Positions 8,810 through 17,882 of a DNA stretch of 64,000 bases are shown piece after piece. The notes beneath the pieces are model-generated. The model saw only the letters and a list, made by a program, of their open reading frames with translations. It had not been told where the DNA came from and did not search any database. The stretch comes from Sodalinema lacuna_A. GTDB taxonomy: Bacteria > Cyanobacteriota > Cyanobacteriia > Cyanobacteriales > Geitlerinemataceae. The DNA lies in assembly GCA_900149785.2 (NCBI GenBank), contig FSSI02000015.1, forward strand, positions 26,696-90,695, given 5' to 3'. Made by a program: the position numbers and the translations under genes. Numbering within the stretch: the first letter of the stretch is position 1; every line of letters starts with the position of its first letter.

Positions 8810-9229
8810 ATGAACGCCCCTGAACGCCTGTCTCGCGCTCCGCATCCCGGTGAGGTTCGAGCTTCACCCCGTCGTCGTCCTCGTCGCCGTCCGTCGCTCC
8901 ACCCACGACAGCGACGGAACAGCCGTTCCTGGGCATCTGTTTTGGAAACGGGGTTGAAGCTAACGGTGGATGTTACGGTTTCCCTGGGGGCGATCGCCGC
9001 CCTAAGCCAACTGCTCCCGAGTTACACCAGGAGCCAAGACCAACTCGAACAACTCCACGAAGACGTGGACACGACGCGATCGCAGGTCCAGGGCCTACAG
9101 GGACAGTTCAGCCGCTACTTTGATCCGACTCAGGTGCGAAATCTGATTGAGGAAGAAACCCAGCGTCTTGATCCGCAGCGACGGCCGATTGTCTGGACTG
9201 AGCCGGTTGAGCAGGAGGTTAACCGCTAA
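8810..9229 (+). CDS. Membrane-anchored coiled-coil protein, unknown function
   Basis: The 139-residue protein has a very basic N-terminal tail (RRRPRRRPSLHPRQRRNSR), one hydrophobic segment (LKLTVDVTVSLGAIAALSQLL, about residues 49-69), and a C-terminal helical coiled coil (QDQLEQLHEDVDTTRSQVQG). The tail would be cytosolic by the positive-inside rule, leaving the coiled coil across the membrane. I know of no named family; similar short proteins occur in cyanobacteria. Its last 11 bases overlap the end of the small convergent gene at 9219-9329. Confidence 0.7.
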   Translation: MNAPERLSRAPHPGEVRASPRRRPRRRPSLHPRQRRNSRSWASVLETGLKLTVDVTVSLGAIAALSQLLPSYTRSQDQLEQLHEDVDTTRSQVQGLQGQFSRYFDPTQVRNLIEEETQRLDPQRRPIVWTEPVEQEVNR

Positions 9230-9329
9230 AGCCGACAAACAAAATAGCAACGGCACCGAGTCCCGCCAAAATCGTCAACACGAGTCCAGCGTTGGGGCTT
9301 CCTTTCCAGGAGTAGTTTTTATCAGCCAT
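9219..9329 (-). CDS. Small single-span membrane protein (36 aa)
   Basis: The frame encodes MADKNYSWKGSPNAGLVLTI followed by LAGLGAVAILFVGFSG, a short polar head plus one clean transmembrane helix. The ATG at 9329 has GAGG eight bases upstream; an ATG at 9335 is too close to that site. The size and shape match the low-molecular-weight subunits of thylakoid complexes (Psb/Psa/Pet type), but I cannot match it to a named one. The signals for translation and the amphipathic-free helix make it a credible gene. Its end overlaps the convergent gene above by 11 bases. Confidence 0.7.
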   Translation of the reverse strand: MADKNYSWKGSPNAGLVLTILAGLGAVAILFVGFSG

Positions 9330-9401
9330 AGTCATGTCCTCAAGGGTATCTATAGCTTTCATGGTAGCGAAGTTGAAAATTTGTAGCCGCTGAGGGGCAG
9401 A

Positions 9402-10625
9402 TTATTGGGTCTGTAACTGAGCTAACTGAGTGTTGCGATAGTAATGGGAGAGGATTTGACGGTAACTATAGCCCTGTTCTGCCAGATGTCTCGCCCCCCA
9501 TTGACTCATGCCCACACCATGACCAAAGCCGCGTCCAGAGAGGGTAAAATAGCCGCCACCGGAGGTGACCGTAAACAAACTACTGCGTAACCCCAACGCC
9601 GATCGCAAGTCATCTCCGTCAACAATTGCCGTTCCCCCCGTTCCCACCACTGTAGCGGTCACGAACCGGCCATTGGGAGATTGCTGTTCTGGGACGATTC
9701 CCACCACGGTTCCGACGCCGCCGAGTCGTCGGGTGAGTTCCCATTGGGAGAAAGATTCGCGCCAATGATAGTTGGGTGAGTTGTGGTCGAAGTCAGGAAC
9801 GCCTCTGAGATAGGGTTTAACTTCATCCCAAACCTGTTCAACATCTTCGGTATGGCCCCCCGACGAGGCGTGAAACACCGCCTCAATGACCTGACCATTA
9901 TGGCTGAGGACTTGGCTGCGGGTGGCGTCGGTGGCTCGGTGGGTTTGGCTCGACTCTTCCTGCATCCCGCGATAGACTTGCCAGAAGGTGTCATCCCCGA
10001 CATCGTAGGTGCGATTCCCATAGCGATCGCGCTGGTAGAGGACGTAGGAGCGAGCGGCCACGGCTTGGGCTTTTAGAGCTTCTAGGGGCCAACTTCCTCC
10101 CATTTCTGCGCCAAGGACACTGTAGAGATAGGATTCAATGTCAACGTAGTTGACGGCTGTGATCCCGTAACGTCCTCGCACGATGAGAACCTTACCTCGA
10201 TACCAGCGATCGCCAATATAAACATGGCCATGGTTGGTGGGTTCAATCCATAATTGCTCCCCTTGCCAGCGATCGAGGGCCACGGCTTGCCCAGTGGAGC
10301 GAGCGATAAAGGCATTCATCTGACTAAGGTTACCGAGGACGGTTCCCGAGCGGCTGCGAATGCGAGCGGGGGTGGAACTCCCCACGGTGAGTTCACCGAC
10401 ATTTTTCTCGACAGCTACNCGAAGTTCAAGGGCTAGGCCAGGAACGAGGGAGAAGGCCCAAAAACAAAGACTGGTCATCCCTCGCCAGAAATAAGGAAAT
10501 TCCCTGTGCCTTCGCCTAGTCCTTTTTGGGGTCTCGGGGGGGTTTTCTCTCGTTTGCGATGATCCCTGTTGAGCCGTTCCCCTTGCTCGGCCCGTCACAG
10601 ACGCGGCAATTTTCAATAGCAGCAT
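9402..10625 (-). CDS. SpoIID/LytB domain protein
   Basis: The 407-residue protein contains the SpoIID/LytB domain, with GRYGITAVNYVDIESYLYSV, EALKAQAVAARSYVLYQRDR, VIEAVFHASSGGHTEDVEQV and a C-terminal GRGFGHGVGMSQWGARHLAE. In Bacillus this domain is a lytic transglycosylase acting on denuded peptidoglycan. In cyanobacteria it is taken as a cell-wall remodelling factor. A basic N-terminal segment precedes one hydrophobic stretch (TSLCFWAFSLVPGLALEL), probably a signal anchor. One ambiguous base at 10409 leaves a single unknown residue just after that stretch; it does not break the frame. Confidence 0.88.
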   Translation of the reverse strand: MLLLKIAASVTGRARGTAQQGSSQTRENPPETPKRTRRRHREFPYFWRGMTSLCFWAFSLVPGLALELXVAVEKNVGELTVGSSTPARIRSRSGTVLGNLSQMNAFIARSTGQAVALDRWQGEQLWIEPTNHGHVYIGDRWYRGKVLIVRGRYGITAVNYVDIESYLYSVLGAEMGGSWPLEALKAQAVAARSYVLYQRDRYGNRTYDVGDDTFWQVYRGMQEESSQTHRATDATRSQVLSHNGQVIEAVFHASSGGHTEDVEQVWDEVKPYLRGVPDFDHNSPNYHWRESFSQWELTRRLGGVGTVVGIVPEQQSPNGRFVTATVVGTGGTAIVDGDDLRSALGLRSSLFTVTSGGGYFTLSGRGFGHGVGMSQWGARHLAEQGYSYRQILSHYYRNTQLAQLQTQ

Positions 10626-10792
10626 CTTTTGCTTCTCCTTAAAAGTGACCGACGACTCGAAGATAGACCGAGGTCGGTGCTAGGATACCATAGTAAGCTA
10701 GGAGTCTTGAAGTTGGATCGGTCGTGAGACATAAAGTATAGATCCCTCAAACCCGGTTTGCGTTGCCAATTTCCTTAACGAGAGTCAAGCGA

Positions 10793-11740
10793 GTGGAAAT
10801 CGTTTTTTTAGGAACCAGTTCGGGAGTCCCGACGCGATCGCGAAATGTGTCCAGTTTAGCCCTGCGCCTGAAACAACGGGGCGAGATTTGGCTATTTGAC
10901 TGTGGGGAAGGAACGCAACATCAACTTCTTCAGAGTGATTTGAAGGTGGGGCGGATTCGCCGTATTTTTGTTACCCATATGCACGGGGATCATGTTTTCG
11001 GGTTAATGGGACTCCTGGCCAGTATTGGCCTAGCGGGAGCGCCGGATCGCATTGATTTGTATGGTCCCCCTCAGCTTGAAAATTATCTCGAAGCCTGTGC
11101 GCGCTATTCTCATACCCATTTGCATTATCCGATTACGATTCATAAACACAAACCGGGACTCATTTATGAGGATGAGGACTATCGGGTCCTGTGCGATCGC
11201 CTCGATCATCGCATCCCCGCCTATGGCTACCGGGTTGAGGAAAAAGATCGTCCGGGACGCTTTGATGTGGCGAAGGCCCAGGCCCTAGGAATCCCACCGG
11301 GACCGGTGTATGGACAACTCAAACAGGGACACCCGGTGACCCTAGAGGATGGCCGGGTCATCAACGGACGTCATCTGTGCGGTGAGCCACAACCCGGACG
11401 GAAAGTCGTCTATTGTACGGATACGATTTATTGTGAGAACGCGGTGAGCTTGGCTCAAGGGGCTGATGTGTTAATCCATGAGGCCACATTTTCTCACCGA
11501 GATGCGAATCTGGCCGAACAACGGTTGCATTCGACATCAACGATGGCGGCTCAAGTGGCCTTGAGTGCAGGGGTCAAACAGCTTTTTATGACTCATTTTA
11601 GTCCCCGCTATGCTCCTGGAAATGACCTGGATCTCAAGGATTTACTCGATGAAGCACGGGCGATTTTTCCCCAAACGGATCTGGCCTATGACTTTTTAAG
11701 CTACGACGTTCCCAAACAACGAACGGCTGTACCGGTCTAA
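10793..11740 (+). CDS. rnz: Ribonuclease Z
   Basis: RNase Z cuts the 3' trailer from tRNA precursors, which matters here because the tRNAs in this window do not encode CCA. The metallo-beta-lactamase zinc motif THMHGDHVFGL is clear. Also present are FLGTSSGVPTRSRNVSSLAL at the start, the YCTDT region, HEATFSH, and the C-terminal LFMTHFSPRY histidine motif. I choose the GTG at 10793 because it gives the family start MEIVFLGTSSG; a TTG at 10763 would add ten atypical residues. It is divergent from the SpoIID gene and converges with the next gene, with a 4-base overlap. Confidence 0.93.
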   Translation: MEIVFLGTSSGVPTRSRNVSSLALRLKQRGEIWLFDCGEGTQHQLLQSDLKVGRIRRIFVTHMHGDHVFGLMGLLASIGLAGAPDRIDLYGPPQLENYLEACARYSHTHLHYPITIHKHKPGLIYEDEDYRVLCDRLDHRIPAYGYRVEEKDRPGRFDVAKAQALGIPPGPVYGQLKQGHPVTLEDGRVINGRHLCGEPQPGRKVVYCTDTIYCENAVSLAQGADVLIHEATFSHRDANLAEQRLHSTSTMAAQVALSAGVKQLFMTHFSPRYAPGNDLDLKDLLDEARAIFPQTDLAYDFLSYDVPKQRTAVPV

Positions 11741-12153
11741 TCATGATTCCCTACGAGCCGGCGGCAAATTTCTCGCAAACTCACCTGAGTATTGACGGGC
11801 CGTCTCGGTTTAGGGAGGTTCAAATTGGGCCAGGAGGGCAGGTCATGACAGGGACATAAGATGGGACTCACGCCAGCCACCGGTAGGGCCACCGGCATGG
11901 TGCAGCGGGCGCAAGAGGAAATATCCCAGTCATCGTCAAGGAGTTGGCCGATGCTGGTTTCGGTGCCTTCGAGATAGGCGTTATAGCTGAGTTTAGGACA
12001 GGAAACAGCAGACCAACAGCGTTCAAAGGCTCGGCTGTAGTCACTGCCTTCAAAAAGGGGATGAGGGAGTTCTGCTTGGTTGTTGACAATCAGTTTTTTG
12101 CCGAGCTGAAACCAATCTGCTAAATACTGTTTAACTTGCGTTTCAGAAGCCAT
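11737..12153 (-). CDS. Conserved hypothetical protein, Cys-rich
   Basis: I do not recognise this 138-residue soluble protein beyond an impression that similar proteins occur in cyanobacteria. It contains six cysteines, with a cluster SCARC and another PILCPCHDL that could bind metal. No signal peptide or membrane segment is visible. It ends inside the stop region of the convergent rnz gene. Confidence 0.6.
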   Translation of the reverse strand: MASETQVKQYLADWFQLGKKLIVNNQAELPHPLFEGSDYSRAFERCWSAVSCPKLSYNAYLEGTETSIGQLLDDDWDISSCARCTMPVALPVAGVSPILCPCHDLPSWPNLNLPKPRRPVNTQVSLREICRRLVGNHD

Positions 12154-12301
12154 AAAAATGCGTAATGATAGAACTCTAGTCCTATGTTAAACGATTTTTC
12201 AGGAGAGATCCCTTACTAAATTGGTATAGATTCTTAAGATAAAGGTGAAATCACGAGAGCAAACGGCTCTGATACAGTTTAAACTTGTTCTGGGTAACTT
12301 C

Positions 12302-12847
12302 CTAAAGGGGATCAGCGATTTCGGTTAAATTAAGGCTATGACCGGCAACGATTAGATAGGTTTTGTCAGCGATGGCTCCGACATGACGCGTTAATTCGCC
12401 GAGGCGATCGCGAAACATTCGCCCTGATGGATAAGCCGGAACCACGCCCCAACCGGTTTCTTCGGCTACGAGAATACAGGTTCCTTGAAAGTTGGCGGCC
12501 TGATGCAGAAAGACTTGACGGCGATCGCTCCAGTCTGTGTCAGACTCGTCTAACGTGTTGGCTACCCAAGTCCCCAACGAGTCAAGCAACAGACAATGTT
12601 GGGGATGATTCCATTGCTCAAGACAGGTACTAACGGCGAGGGGAACCTCCTGAAGCTGCCAATGATTGGGGCGACGTTGACGGTGACGTTCAATGCGAGC
12701 TTGCCAATCTTGATCTTGGGAATTGCTGCGGGCAGTGGCAATATAGGTGACAATACCCTTGTGTTGCTCAGCCAGCCGTTCGGCAAACTCACTTTTTCCA
12801 GAGCGGGCCGCTCCAGTAACTAAGACCAGATTTCCCAAAAGACTCAA
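12302..12847 (-). CDS. cobU: Adenosylcobinamide kinase / guanylyltransferase
   Basis: CobU (CobP) phosphorylates adenosylcobinamide and then attaches GMP, giving adenosyl-GDP-cobinamide for cobalamin nucleotide-loop assembly. The 181-residue protein has the P-loop LVTGAARSGKSEFAERL, the guanylyl-accepting region IERHRQRRPNHW, and LLLDSLGTWVAN. It also has LVAEETGWGVVPAYPSGRMF near the C terminus, all characteristic. Translation seems to start at a TTG at 12847. No other cobalamin gene is adjacent. Confidence 0.92.
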   Translation of the reverse strand: MSLLGNLVLVTGAARSGKSEFAERLAEQHKGIVTYIATARSNSQDQDWQARIERHRQRRPNHWQLQEVPLAVSTCLEQWNHPQHCLLLDSLGTWVANTLDESDTDWSDRRQVFLHQAANFQGTCILVAEETGWGVVPAYPSGRMFRDRLGELTRHVGAIADKTYLIVAGHSLNLTEIADPL

Positions 12848-13021
12848 TAACTCCGTAATCTCTATGGCAATTCTACCGAGAAATGCCCTCTGTCTATCGC
12901 CGATGCCTGAAAACCGTAACGCCCCTAGGGGACACTGCTCCAGGGGCGATATCGACTACGATATCACCATAACGACCATAGCTACTCCGTCCGGGAGTCT
13001 TTCTCGTCGCTAAACCCTACT

Positions 13022-14179
13022 ATGGACGATCGCGAACCGACAAAAGAGCAACTCATCCAAGAACTCAAGGCGGTTCGCCAGGAGTTTGAACAGGTGCGGC
13101 TGGAAAATCAGGCCGATGAGGTACAAGGGGAATTGCTGCGAACGGTCCTGGCCTGTGGTGAACATCCCTCCCAAACTCTGTTATTGCGAGCGTTATCTCA
13201 ACAAGTCCTGCGTAGTGCGAATCGTTTAACCCTAGTCGACGAGAGTAGTTTATTTTTACTCGACGAGAGAGGGACTGTGATTGAGTCAGTCCTAGCTCGG
13301 GGAGCCATTATTCGCCAAGAGCGCGAGTCGTTAGTTGGGCGGGTCCTCCATCAAGGGTTAGCCGGCTGGGTCTATCAACGGCAACAAATCGGCATTATTA
13401 CGGATACGACCTTAGATGAGCGTTGGCTGCAACTCCCCGGTGAACCCTATCATGTGCGTTCTGTGCTTTGTGTGCCGGTGCTGCGGAAAAACACGGTCTT
13501 AGCCATTATCACCTTAATGCACCCAGACCAAGGCCATTTTCGGGTTCAGATGGCTGAGCTAATGGAAGCGGTGGCGGTGCGGATTGGGCTGGTATTAGAG
13601 GTGGTGCGCTGTTTAAGCCCTGAGCGAGAAACACCGTCGGTTTCGTCGCCACCGGGGTTACGACTCTCATCGGGGTCGGCGAAGTCGAGTCCCCCTCCCC
13701 TGCAATCGTCACAAGGGGCTGATCCTCCTTCTCATCTCCCACTTCCTCCTCCTCCCCCCTCCAATCGCCCGTCGTCATCCCGGCGCTCTCGGGAGTCAAC
13801 CCCCCCGCGATCGCACGGAGGTTCTGTGACGGGCGATCGCCGTCAATCCCAGTTAAGTCGTTTAAATACCTTGGGGCTATACATTGTGGTTTGGGATGGA
13901 AAATTTATCTATGCTAATCCAAAACTCGCGAAAATTTTTGGTTATAAACGGCAAGAGTTGGCAAATTTAAAGGGGATATTTTCTCTAGTCACCAATGAAC
14001 ATTATGATCGAGTTTCAGAACAAGTCTATAAATGTATTCGTGGACAAACGGACTGTGTTTCCTGCATTTTTCAAGGACAACGTAAGGGAGGAAAACGAGT
14101 GTTAGTGGAAATTTATGGAGTCCGGACTCGCTTCTATGGAAAACCGGTGCTACTCGGTGTTCTAAGAGATATTGGTTAA
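13022..14179 (+). CDS. GAF and PAS domain sensor-like protein
   Basis: The 385-residue protein has an N-terminal coiled coil (residues 5-35), a GAF-like domain (about 55-195, with ESSLFLLDERGTVIESVLA and RSVLCVPVLRKNTVLAIITL), a Ser/Pro-rich linker (about 200-275), and a C-terminal PAS domain (about 285-383, with NTLGLYIVVWDGKFIYANPK). No kinase, cyclase or DNA-binding module follows. It is therefore either a ligand- or redox-sensing adaptor or the sensing half of a split system. Codon use in the PAS part is more AT-rich than in the GAF part. The next gene follows after about 20 bases. Confidence 0.82.
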   Translation: MDDREPTKEQLIQELKAVRQEFEQVRLENQADEVQGELLRTVLACGEHPSQTLLLRALSQQVLRSANRLTLVDESSLFLLDERGTVIESVLARGAIIRQERESLVGRVLHQGLAGWVYQRQQIGIITDTTLDERWLQLPGEPYHVRSVLCVPVLRKNTVLAIITLMHPDQGHFRVQMAELMEAVAVRIGLVLEVVRCLSPERETPSVSSPPGLRLSSGSAKSSPPPLQSSQGADPPSHLPLPPPPPSNRPSSSRRSRESTPPRSHGGSVTGDRRQSQLSRLNTLGLYIVVWDGKFIYANPKLAKIFGYKRQELANLKGIFSLVTNEHYDRVSEQVYKCIRGQTDCVSCIFQGQRKGGKRVLVEIYGVRTRFYGKPVLLGVLRDIG

Positions 14180-14199
14180 AAAAGGTTTAACTCAACAAC

Positions 14200-14979
14200 G
14201 TGGGCTATATTCAACTGGATTTAATCGATTTAGCGATCGCCGTCGGTATGGCGGCGATCGCCATTGCCATTGCGGCCTGGCAAGAGTTAGGACTGACTTT
14301 AGAGTTATCCCTGGCCACGGCTCGCACCACCCTTCAGTTATTGATGCTGGGGGTAATCCTACAAGTGGTCTTCACCTGGCGAAATCCCCTAATCCTGATC
14401 GTCGTCTTGCTCGTGATGGTTAGTTTAGCGGCGGTGGTAGCCCGAAATCGCATCAGCCGCAAGGTTCCGGGATTACTCATGTTGGTCTGGGGGGCTATTG
14501 CCTTAAGTACCGCCCTAACCTTGCTCTATATCAATCTCTTAGTTTTACGTCAGCCGGCGGTTTGGTCGAATCCTCAATATCTAATTCCCCTAGGAGGGAT
14601 GATGATGGGAAATGCCATGAATGCGGCGGCCATCGCTGGGGAACGGTTTGTCAGTCTGATTGAGCATCATCCCTTAGAGATTGAAACCTATCTCAGTCTC
14701 GGGGCGACTCCCCGGCAGGCCTTAGCCAACTACCGCAAGCAGGCGATTCGTGCGGGGACAGTGCGGATTGTCAACTCGATGATGGTGGTGGGGTTAGTCA
14801 CCCTACCGGGAGTCGTCACGGGACAGTTGTTGAGTGGGGCGAATCCCATTGATGCGGCGGCTTATCAAATGCTGGTCATGTTTGCCATTGTCCTGACGGA
14901 CTTTATCGCCACCAGTCTCCTGATTGCCAGTTTAGGACGACGCTTTTTCAACGAGGCGGCCCAGTTGCAACAGTTTTGA
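14200..14979 (+). CDS. fetB: FetB-like ABC transporter permease (UPF0014)
   Basis: The 259-residue protein is almost entirely hydrophobic with about seven membrane helices. It carries family signatures: TARTTLQLLMLGVILQVVF near the N terminus, IPLGGMMMGNAMNAAAI in the middle, and the LSLGATPRQAL cytoplasmic loop that contacts the ATPase. In E. coli FetA-FetB exports iron and raises resistance to oxidative stress. No partner ATPase gene is next to it in this window. Start is a GTG at 14200. An inverted-repeat region follows the stop. Confidence 0.85.
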   Translation: MGYIQLDLIDLAIAVGMAAIAIAIAAWQELGLTLELSLATARTTLQLLMLGVILQVVFTWRNPLILIVVLLVMVSLAAVVARNRISRKVPGLLMLVWGAIALSTALTLLYINLLVLRQPAVWSNPQYLIPLGGMMMGNAMNAAAIAGERFVSLIEHHPLEIETYLSLGATPRQALANYRKQAIRAGTVRIVNSMMVVGLVTLPGVVTGQLLSGANPIDAAAYQMLVMFAIVLTDFIATSLLIASLGRRFFNEAAQLQQF

Positions 14980-15001
14980 GATCCTGATGATTCTGATAAT
15001 G

Positions 15002-15015
15002 GTGATTTATATCAC
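15002..15015. promoter_or_regulatory. CRP-like operator
   Basis: The sequence GTGATTTATATCAC has the exact GTGA-N6-TCAC architecture of CRP/SyCRP1 operators. A second, perfect 14-base palindrome AAGTGATATCACTT lies at 15027-15040. Both sit about 110-145 bases upstream of the ATG of the exported protein gene at 15147. Binding is an inference from the spacing alone. Confidence 0.4.
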
Positions 15016-15146
15016 GTCGAATGGGTAAGTGATATCACTTAACGCGGGTGATGCGATCGCCTGAAAATCTGTCCTAGGGTCACTGACCGCGATCGCCCCC
15101 ATCCGAGACAATAGGTTTATTGAGTTCGCAGCCAGGATAAATACGT

Positions 15147-15659
15147 ATGTTTAATCACTATATCAACCCCCAACAGTGGTTAGGACGCCAACGCCGAACC
15201 GCCGCGATGGTCTTAGGACTCTGTCTGAGCTTGGGGCTGGCGGGCAACGCCACGGCTGAGTCGATCTCAGTGGCGGCCCGGCGGGACCTGGCCCCGGCGA
15301 GTCTCGACGATGGGGAATATGTCTATGGGTCAGCGTCTGAGGCCCATCAGTTGGGTGAAACCTATATGGTCTTTGAAGCCAATGGCGATCGCATTGTGGG
15401 CGGGTTCTATATGCCCTCATCCTCGTTTGACTGCTTCGAGGGTCGCCTTGATGAGAATCAGTTAGCTCTGAACATCCAAGACAGCTATAGTGATCAGACT
15501 TATGATTTCAACTTAGCGATTCGCCGGGATACCCTAGTGGCGGCCGGTCAGGGGGCGACTAACGCCAATATCCCCGGTTTCCAACCCTTAGATAGCCTCA
15601 CCGCTACTGATGAGCAGGTGTTAGAGACTTGCCGGGGTGTGATGGGAGAGCAACTTTAA
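15147..15659 (+). CDS. Exported protein of unknown function
   Basis: The 170-residue protein begins with a basic N terminus and a hydrophobic signal sequence (AAMVLGLCLSLGLAGNATA, cleavage likely after NATA). The mature part has beta-rich character (YVYGSASEAHQLGETYMVFE, ADRIVGGFYMPSSSFDCFEG-like) and two cysteines that could form a periplasmic disulfide. The pattern of a 'GxVxxGFYMPxSSFxCFxG' core followed by LALN suggests a lipocalin- or cyanobacteria-specific beta domain, but I cannot name it. The stop codon lies inside a three-copy 11-bp tandem repeat. Confidence 0.72.
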   Translation: MFNHYINPQQWLGRQRRTAAMVLGLCLSLGLAGNATAESISVAARRDLAPASLDDGEYVYGSASEAHQLGETYMVFEANGDRIVGGFYMPSSSFDCFEGRLDENQLALNIQDSYSDQTYDFNLAIRRDTLVAAGQGATNANIPGFQPLDSLTATDEQVLETCRGVMGEQL

Positions 15660-15681
15660 CGCAACTTTAACGCAACTTTAA
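15651..15681. repeat. 11-bp tandem repeat, three copies
   Basis: The unit GCAACTTTAAC is repeated about three times. The first copy contains the TAA stop codon of the preceding gene, so the later copies lie outside the protein and do not change it. Confidence 0.85.
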
Positions 15682-15688
15682 GTCGTTC

Positions 15689-17296
15689 CTAACTCAGTTG
15701 CACGACGGCTTGGTTATCCATCAAGCGATTTGAAGTCAGCAAGTCATCAACGGTGATGCGTAGCAGGCGTTCCTCATCGATATAAAATTGAATTTTAATG
15801 CGATCGCTCCCCGGAGAGCCGGGTGGTTCTAAACGGGCGATGGTGCGTCCGCCTTCACTGTCATTGAGGGGGATAACATTGATATCGGTTTCAGATTGCC
15901 GGGTAATTAGGCGATCGCCATCGAAAAAGACTTCTGTTTTCGGGGCTTCGGCGGCCATCTCACCTAAGACCAATTCCAGTTTAGGCTGATTGGGCATCGA
16001 GGCCCCTAACGAGAGTTCAATGGGACGCTCTAAGGGATAGGGTTGTCCGGGTTGAATAATCGGATGCCAATCATGGGCATTTTTACGACGGTTCCAATAG
16101 CGAATCCCATAACCGTGATAGAGAAAGTCCTTGAGGGCTATGCCTTGAGTCAGTTGTAAGGCGCCGCTGGCGATGGCATCGAGGGGGCGATCGCAGCGAA
16201 CCTTCTCGGCGGGAAACCATTGTTTAATCCAGTCTTGAACCGCAGGGATTTGCGAAGTTCCTCCCACTAGCAACACGGCATCAATATCAGGGGTTTCAAA
16301 TCCCTGTCGTCGGGCTTGCTGCAAGACTTGGGTTAATGACTCATCCAGGCGTTTAAAGAACTGATGCTGTTTGAGAATCTCCTCAAACTGCGATCGGCTC
16401 ACCGTTAACTCATAACTCTCGAAGCTGTCCTCATTAAAATAAACCTCGGTCGCCTCAGAGCGAGACGATAACTCAATTTTCAGCCGTTCCATGAGGCGAT
16501 AAGCCAGGGGGGTTTTCGGCAATCCCTCCCGCCTGGCCAACTCATCAAGGAGCCAGTGATCTAAATCCGTACCGCCGAGGTTTTGGCCGGACTTGGCTAA
16601 GACTTTGGCGGTTTCGAGTTTTTGCCCAGATTCCTCGCGAAAGGATTTATCGCCCCATTTGAGAATAAAGCCCAGGGGATGGCGGCCAGTACTCGCACTG
16701 CGGTTTAACTGCACCAAGGACAGATCTAAGGTTCCACCGCCAAAGTCAACCACCAACAGGAGTTCCGCATCACTTAACCCATAGCCCAGGGCGGCGGCGG
16801 TGGGTTCATCCAGGAGACGGACTTGCTCAATTTTTTGGGGAACTTGGGGAGCCTCGACGACCGAACCCAGCCAGTGACGATAGGTTTCAAAGCTATCGAC
16901 GGGAACGGTGAGGATTAACGAGTCGAGGGGTAACGGAACCTCAGCCACACTTGAGAGTACGGTTTGGAGAAACCACTCTCCAAGGTATTCAAAGCGTATG
17001 GGGACTTGGTCGAGGCTGGGCAAAAACCCTTGAATATCGGAGCCAATTCCCCGTTTAAAGCTATGAAAAAAGCGCGCATCCCGTTGAGTATCTAAGCCGC
17101 GATCGCTGACCTGTTGTCCGGCGACGATGGCTCCGGTTTGGGCGTTCTCAACGTAGATGAGACTGGGAACCACAGGGGGGTTATCGCCCTGTTGGCGGCT
17201 TAATCCGGGGAGTTTGACGACCTCGGGTTGTTCGCTGGCGGCATTCCAACGGGCAATGACGGTGTTACTGGTACCAAAATCGATGGCGATCGTCAT
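15689..17296 (-). CDS. Hsp70-family ATPase-like protein
   Basis: The 535-residue protein has the actin/Hsp70 ATPase fold: phosphate 1 loop MTIAIDFGTSNTVI at the N terminus, phosphate 2 LVVDFGGGTLDLSLVQ at 181-196, LLDEPTAAALGYG at 161-173, and the adenosine loop VLLVGGTSQIPAVQDW near 340. The C-terminal part (about 390-535) is beta-rich, like a reduced substrate-binding domain, but lacks the helical lid and EEVD-type tail of DnaK. It is therefore a divergent chaperone relative rather than DnaK itself. DUF2973 and DUF2605 genes follow upstream on the same strand, an arrangement that may be one transcription unit. Confidence 0.88.
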   Translation of the reverse strand: MTIAIDFGTSNTVIARWNAASEQPEVVKLPGLSRQQGDNPPVVPSLIYVENAQTGAIVAGQQVSDRGLDTQRDARFFHSFKRGIGSDIQGFLPSLDQVPIRFEYLGEWFLQTVLSSVAEVPLPLDSLILTVPVDSFETYRHWLGSVVEAPQVPQKIEQVRLLDEPTAAALGYGLSDAELLLVVDFGGGTLDLSLVQLNRSASTGRHPLGFILKWGDKSFREESGQKLETAKVLAKSGQNLGGTDLDHWLLDELARREGLPKTPLAYRLMERLKIELSSRSEATEVYFNEDSFESYELTVSRSQFEEILKQHQFFKRLDESLTQVLQQARRQGFETPDIDAVLLVGGTSQIPAVQDWIKQWFPAEKVRCDRPLDAIASGALQLTQGIALKDFLYHGYGIRYWNRRKNAHDWHPIIQPGQPYPLERPIELSLGASMPNQPKLELVLGEMAAEAPKTEVFFDGDRLITRQSETDINVIPLNDSEGGRTIARLEPPGSPGSDRIKIQFYIDEERLLRITVDDLLTSNRLMDNQAVVQLS

Positions 17297-17399
17297 GAGG
17301 CAGCGGTTCGTGAGCAGTGTGGACGTACCGCCAAGGGTACGCCCGTCGGGGTTGAGAATGATGGGATTGGTTGATGAGGGATTCTTGGTGACGGCGGGC

Positions 17400-17726
17400 T
17401 TAGATTAACGCCGGTGGGGGGGTATCGTCGTCGTCACTGAGATTATTCTTGCTGCTCGGTGAGGAGTTGTAGAGTGCATCGAGCTTCTCGCGAGCGTCCT
17501 CGATACCAATCGAGCGCATCACTAACAGGGGTTCTTCAACGACATGGCCGTAGTCGTCGAGGAGTTCAGGGTGCGGACTCGGCTGAGGACGACGACTAAA
17601 CTCTGAGTTACTCATCGAGCGTGGTTTCTGAGAGTCTGAACTAAACGCTAAGAGGTTTCTAACCAGGTTTCCGACGGCGACAAAGGCCAGAAAGGTAAAG
17701 GCGAGAATATAGAGCAGATGTAACAT
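17400..17726 (-). CDS. DUF2973-like membrane protein
   Basis: The 108-residue protein opens with a single transmembrane helix, MLHLLYILAFTFLAFVAVGN, followed by a conserved LVRNLL and a hydrophilic tail. The tail contains HPELLDDYGHVVEEPLLVMR and an acidic C terminus. This pattern agrees with the cyanobacterial DUF2973 family. Its function is not known. It lies 103 bases upstream of the Hsp70-like gene in the direction of transcription, and after a DUF2605-like gene, so the three are probably linked. Confidence 0.75.
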   Translation of the reverse strand: MLHLLYILAFTFLAFVAVGNLVRNLLAFSSDSQKPRSMSNSEFSRRPQPSPHPELLDDYGHVVEEPLLVMRSIGIEDAREKLDALYNSSPSSKNNLSDDDDTPPPALI

Positions 17727-17882
17727 AAACGTGTCCTCAGATAAATCAGGGATGATCTAATCGGCTAGTTTAGGCAGTTCACGGATTGTGCCGAGGAACT
17801 CCCCTAAGTCAAGGCTTAAAAAAAACAGAGTGTTAAAGCGAGGGACTTGGTCTGGTCTAGGGTCAGACTACCCCGGTTGGGG

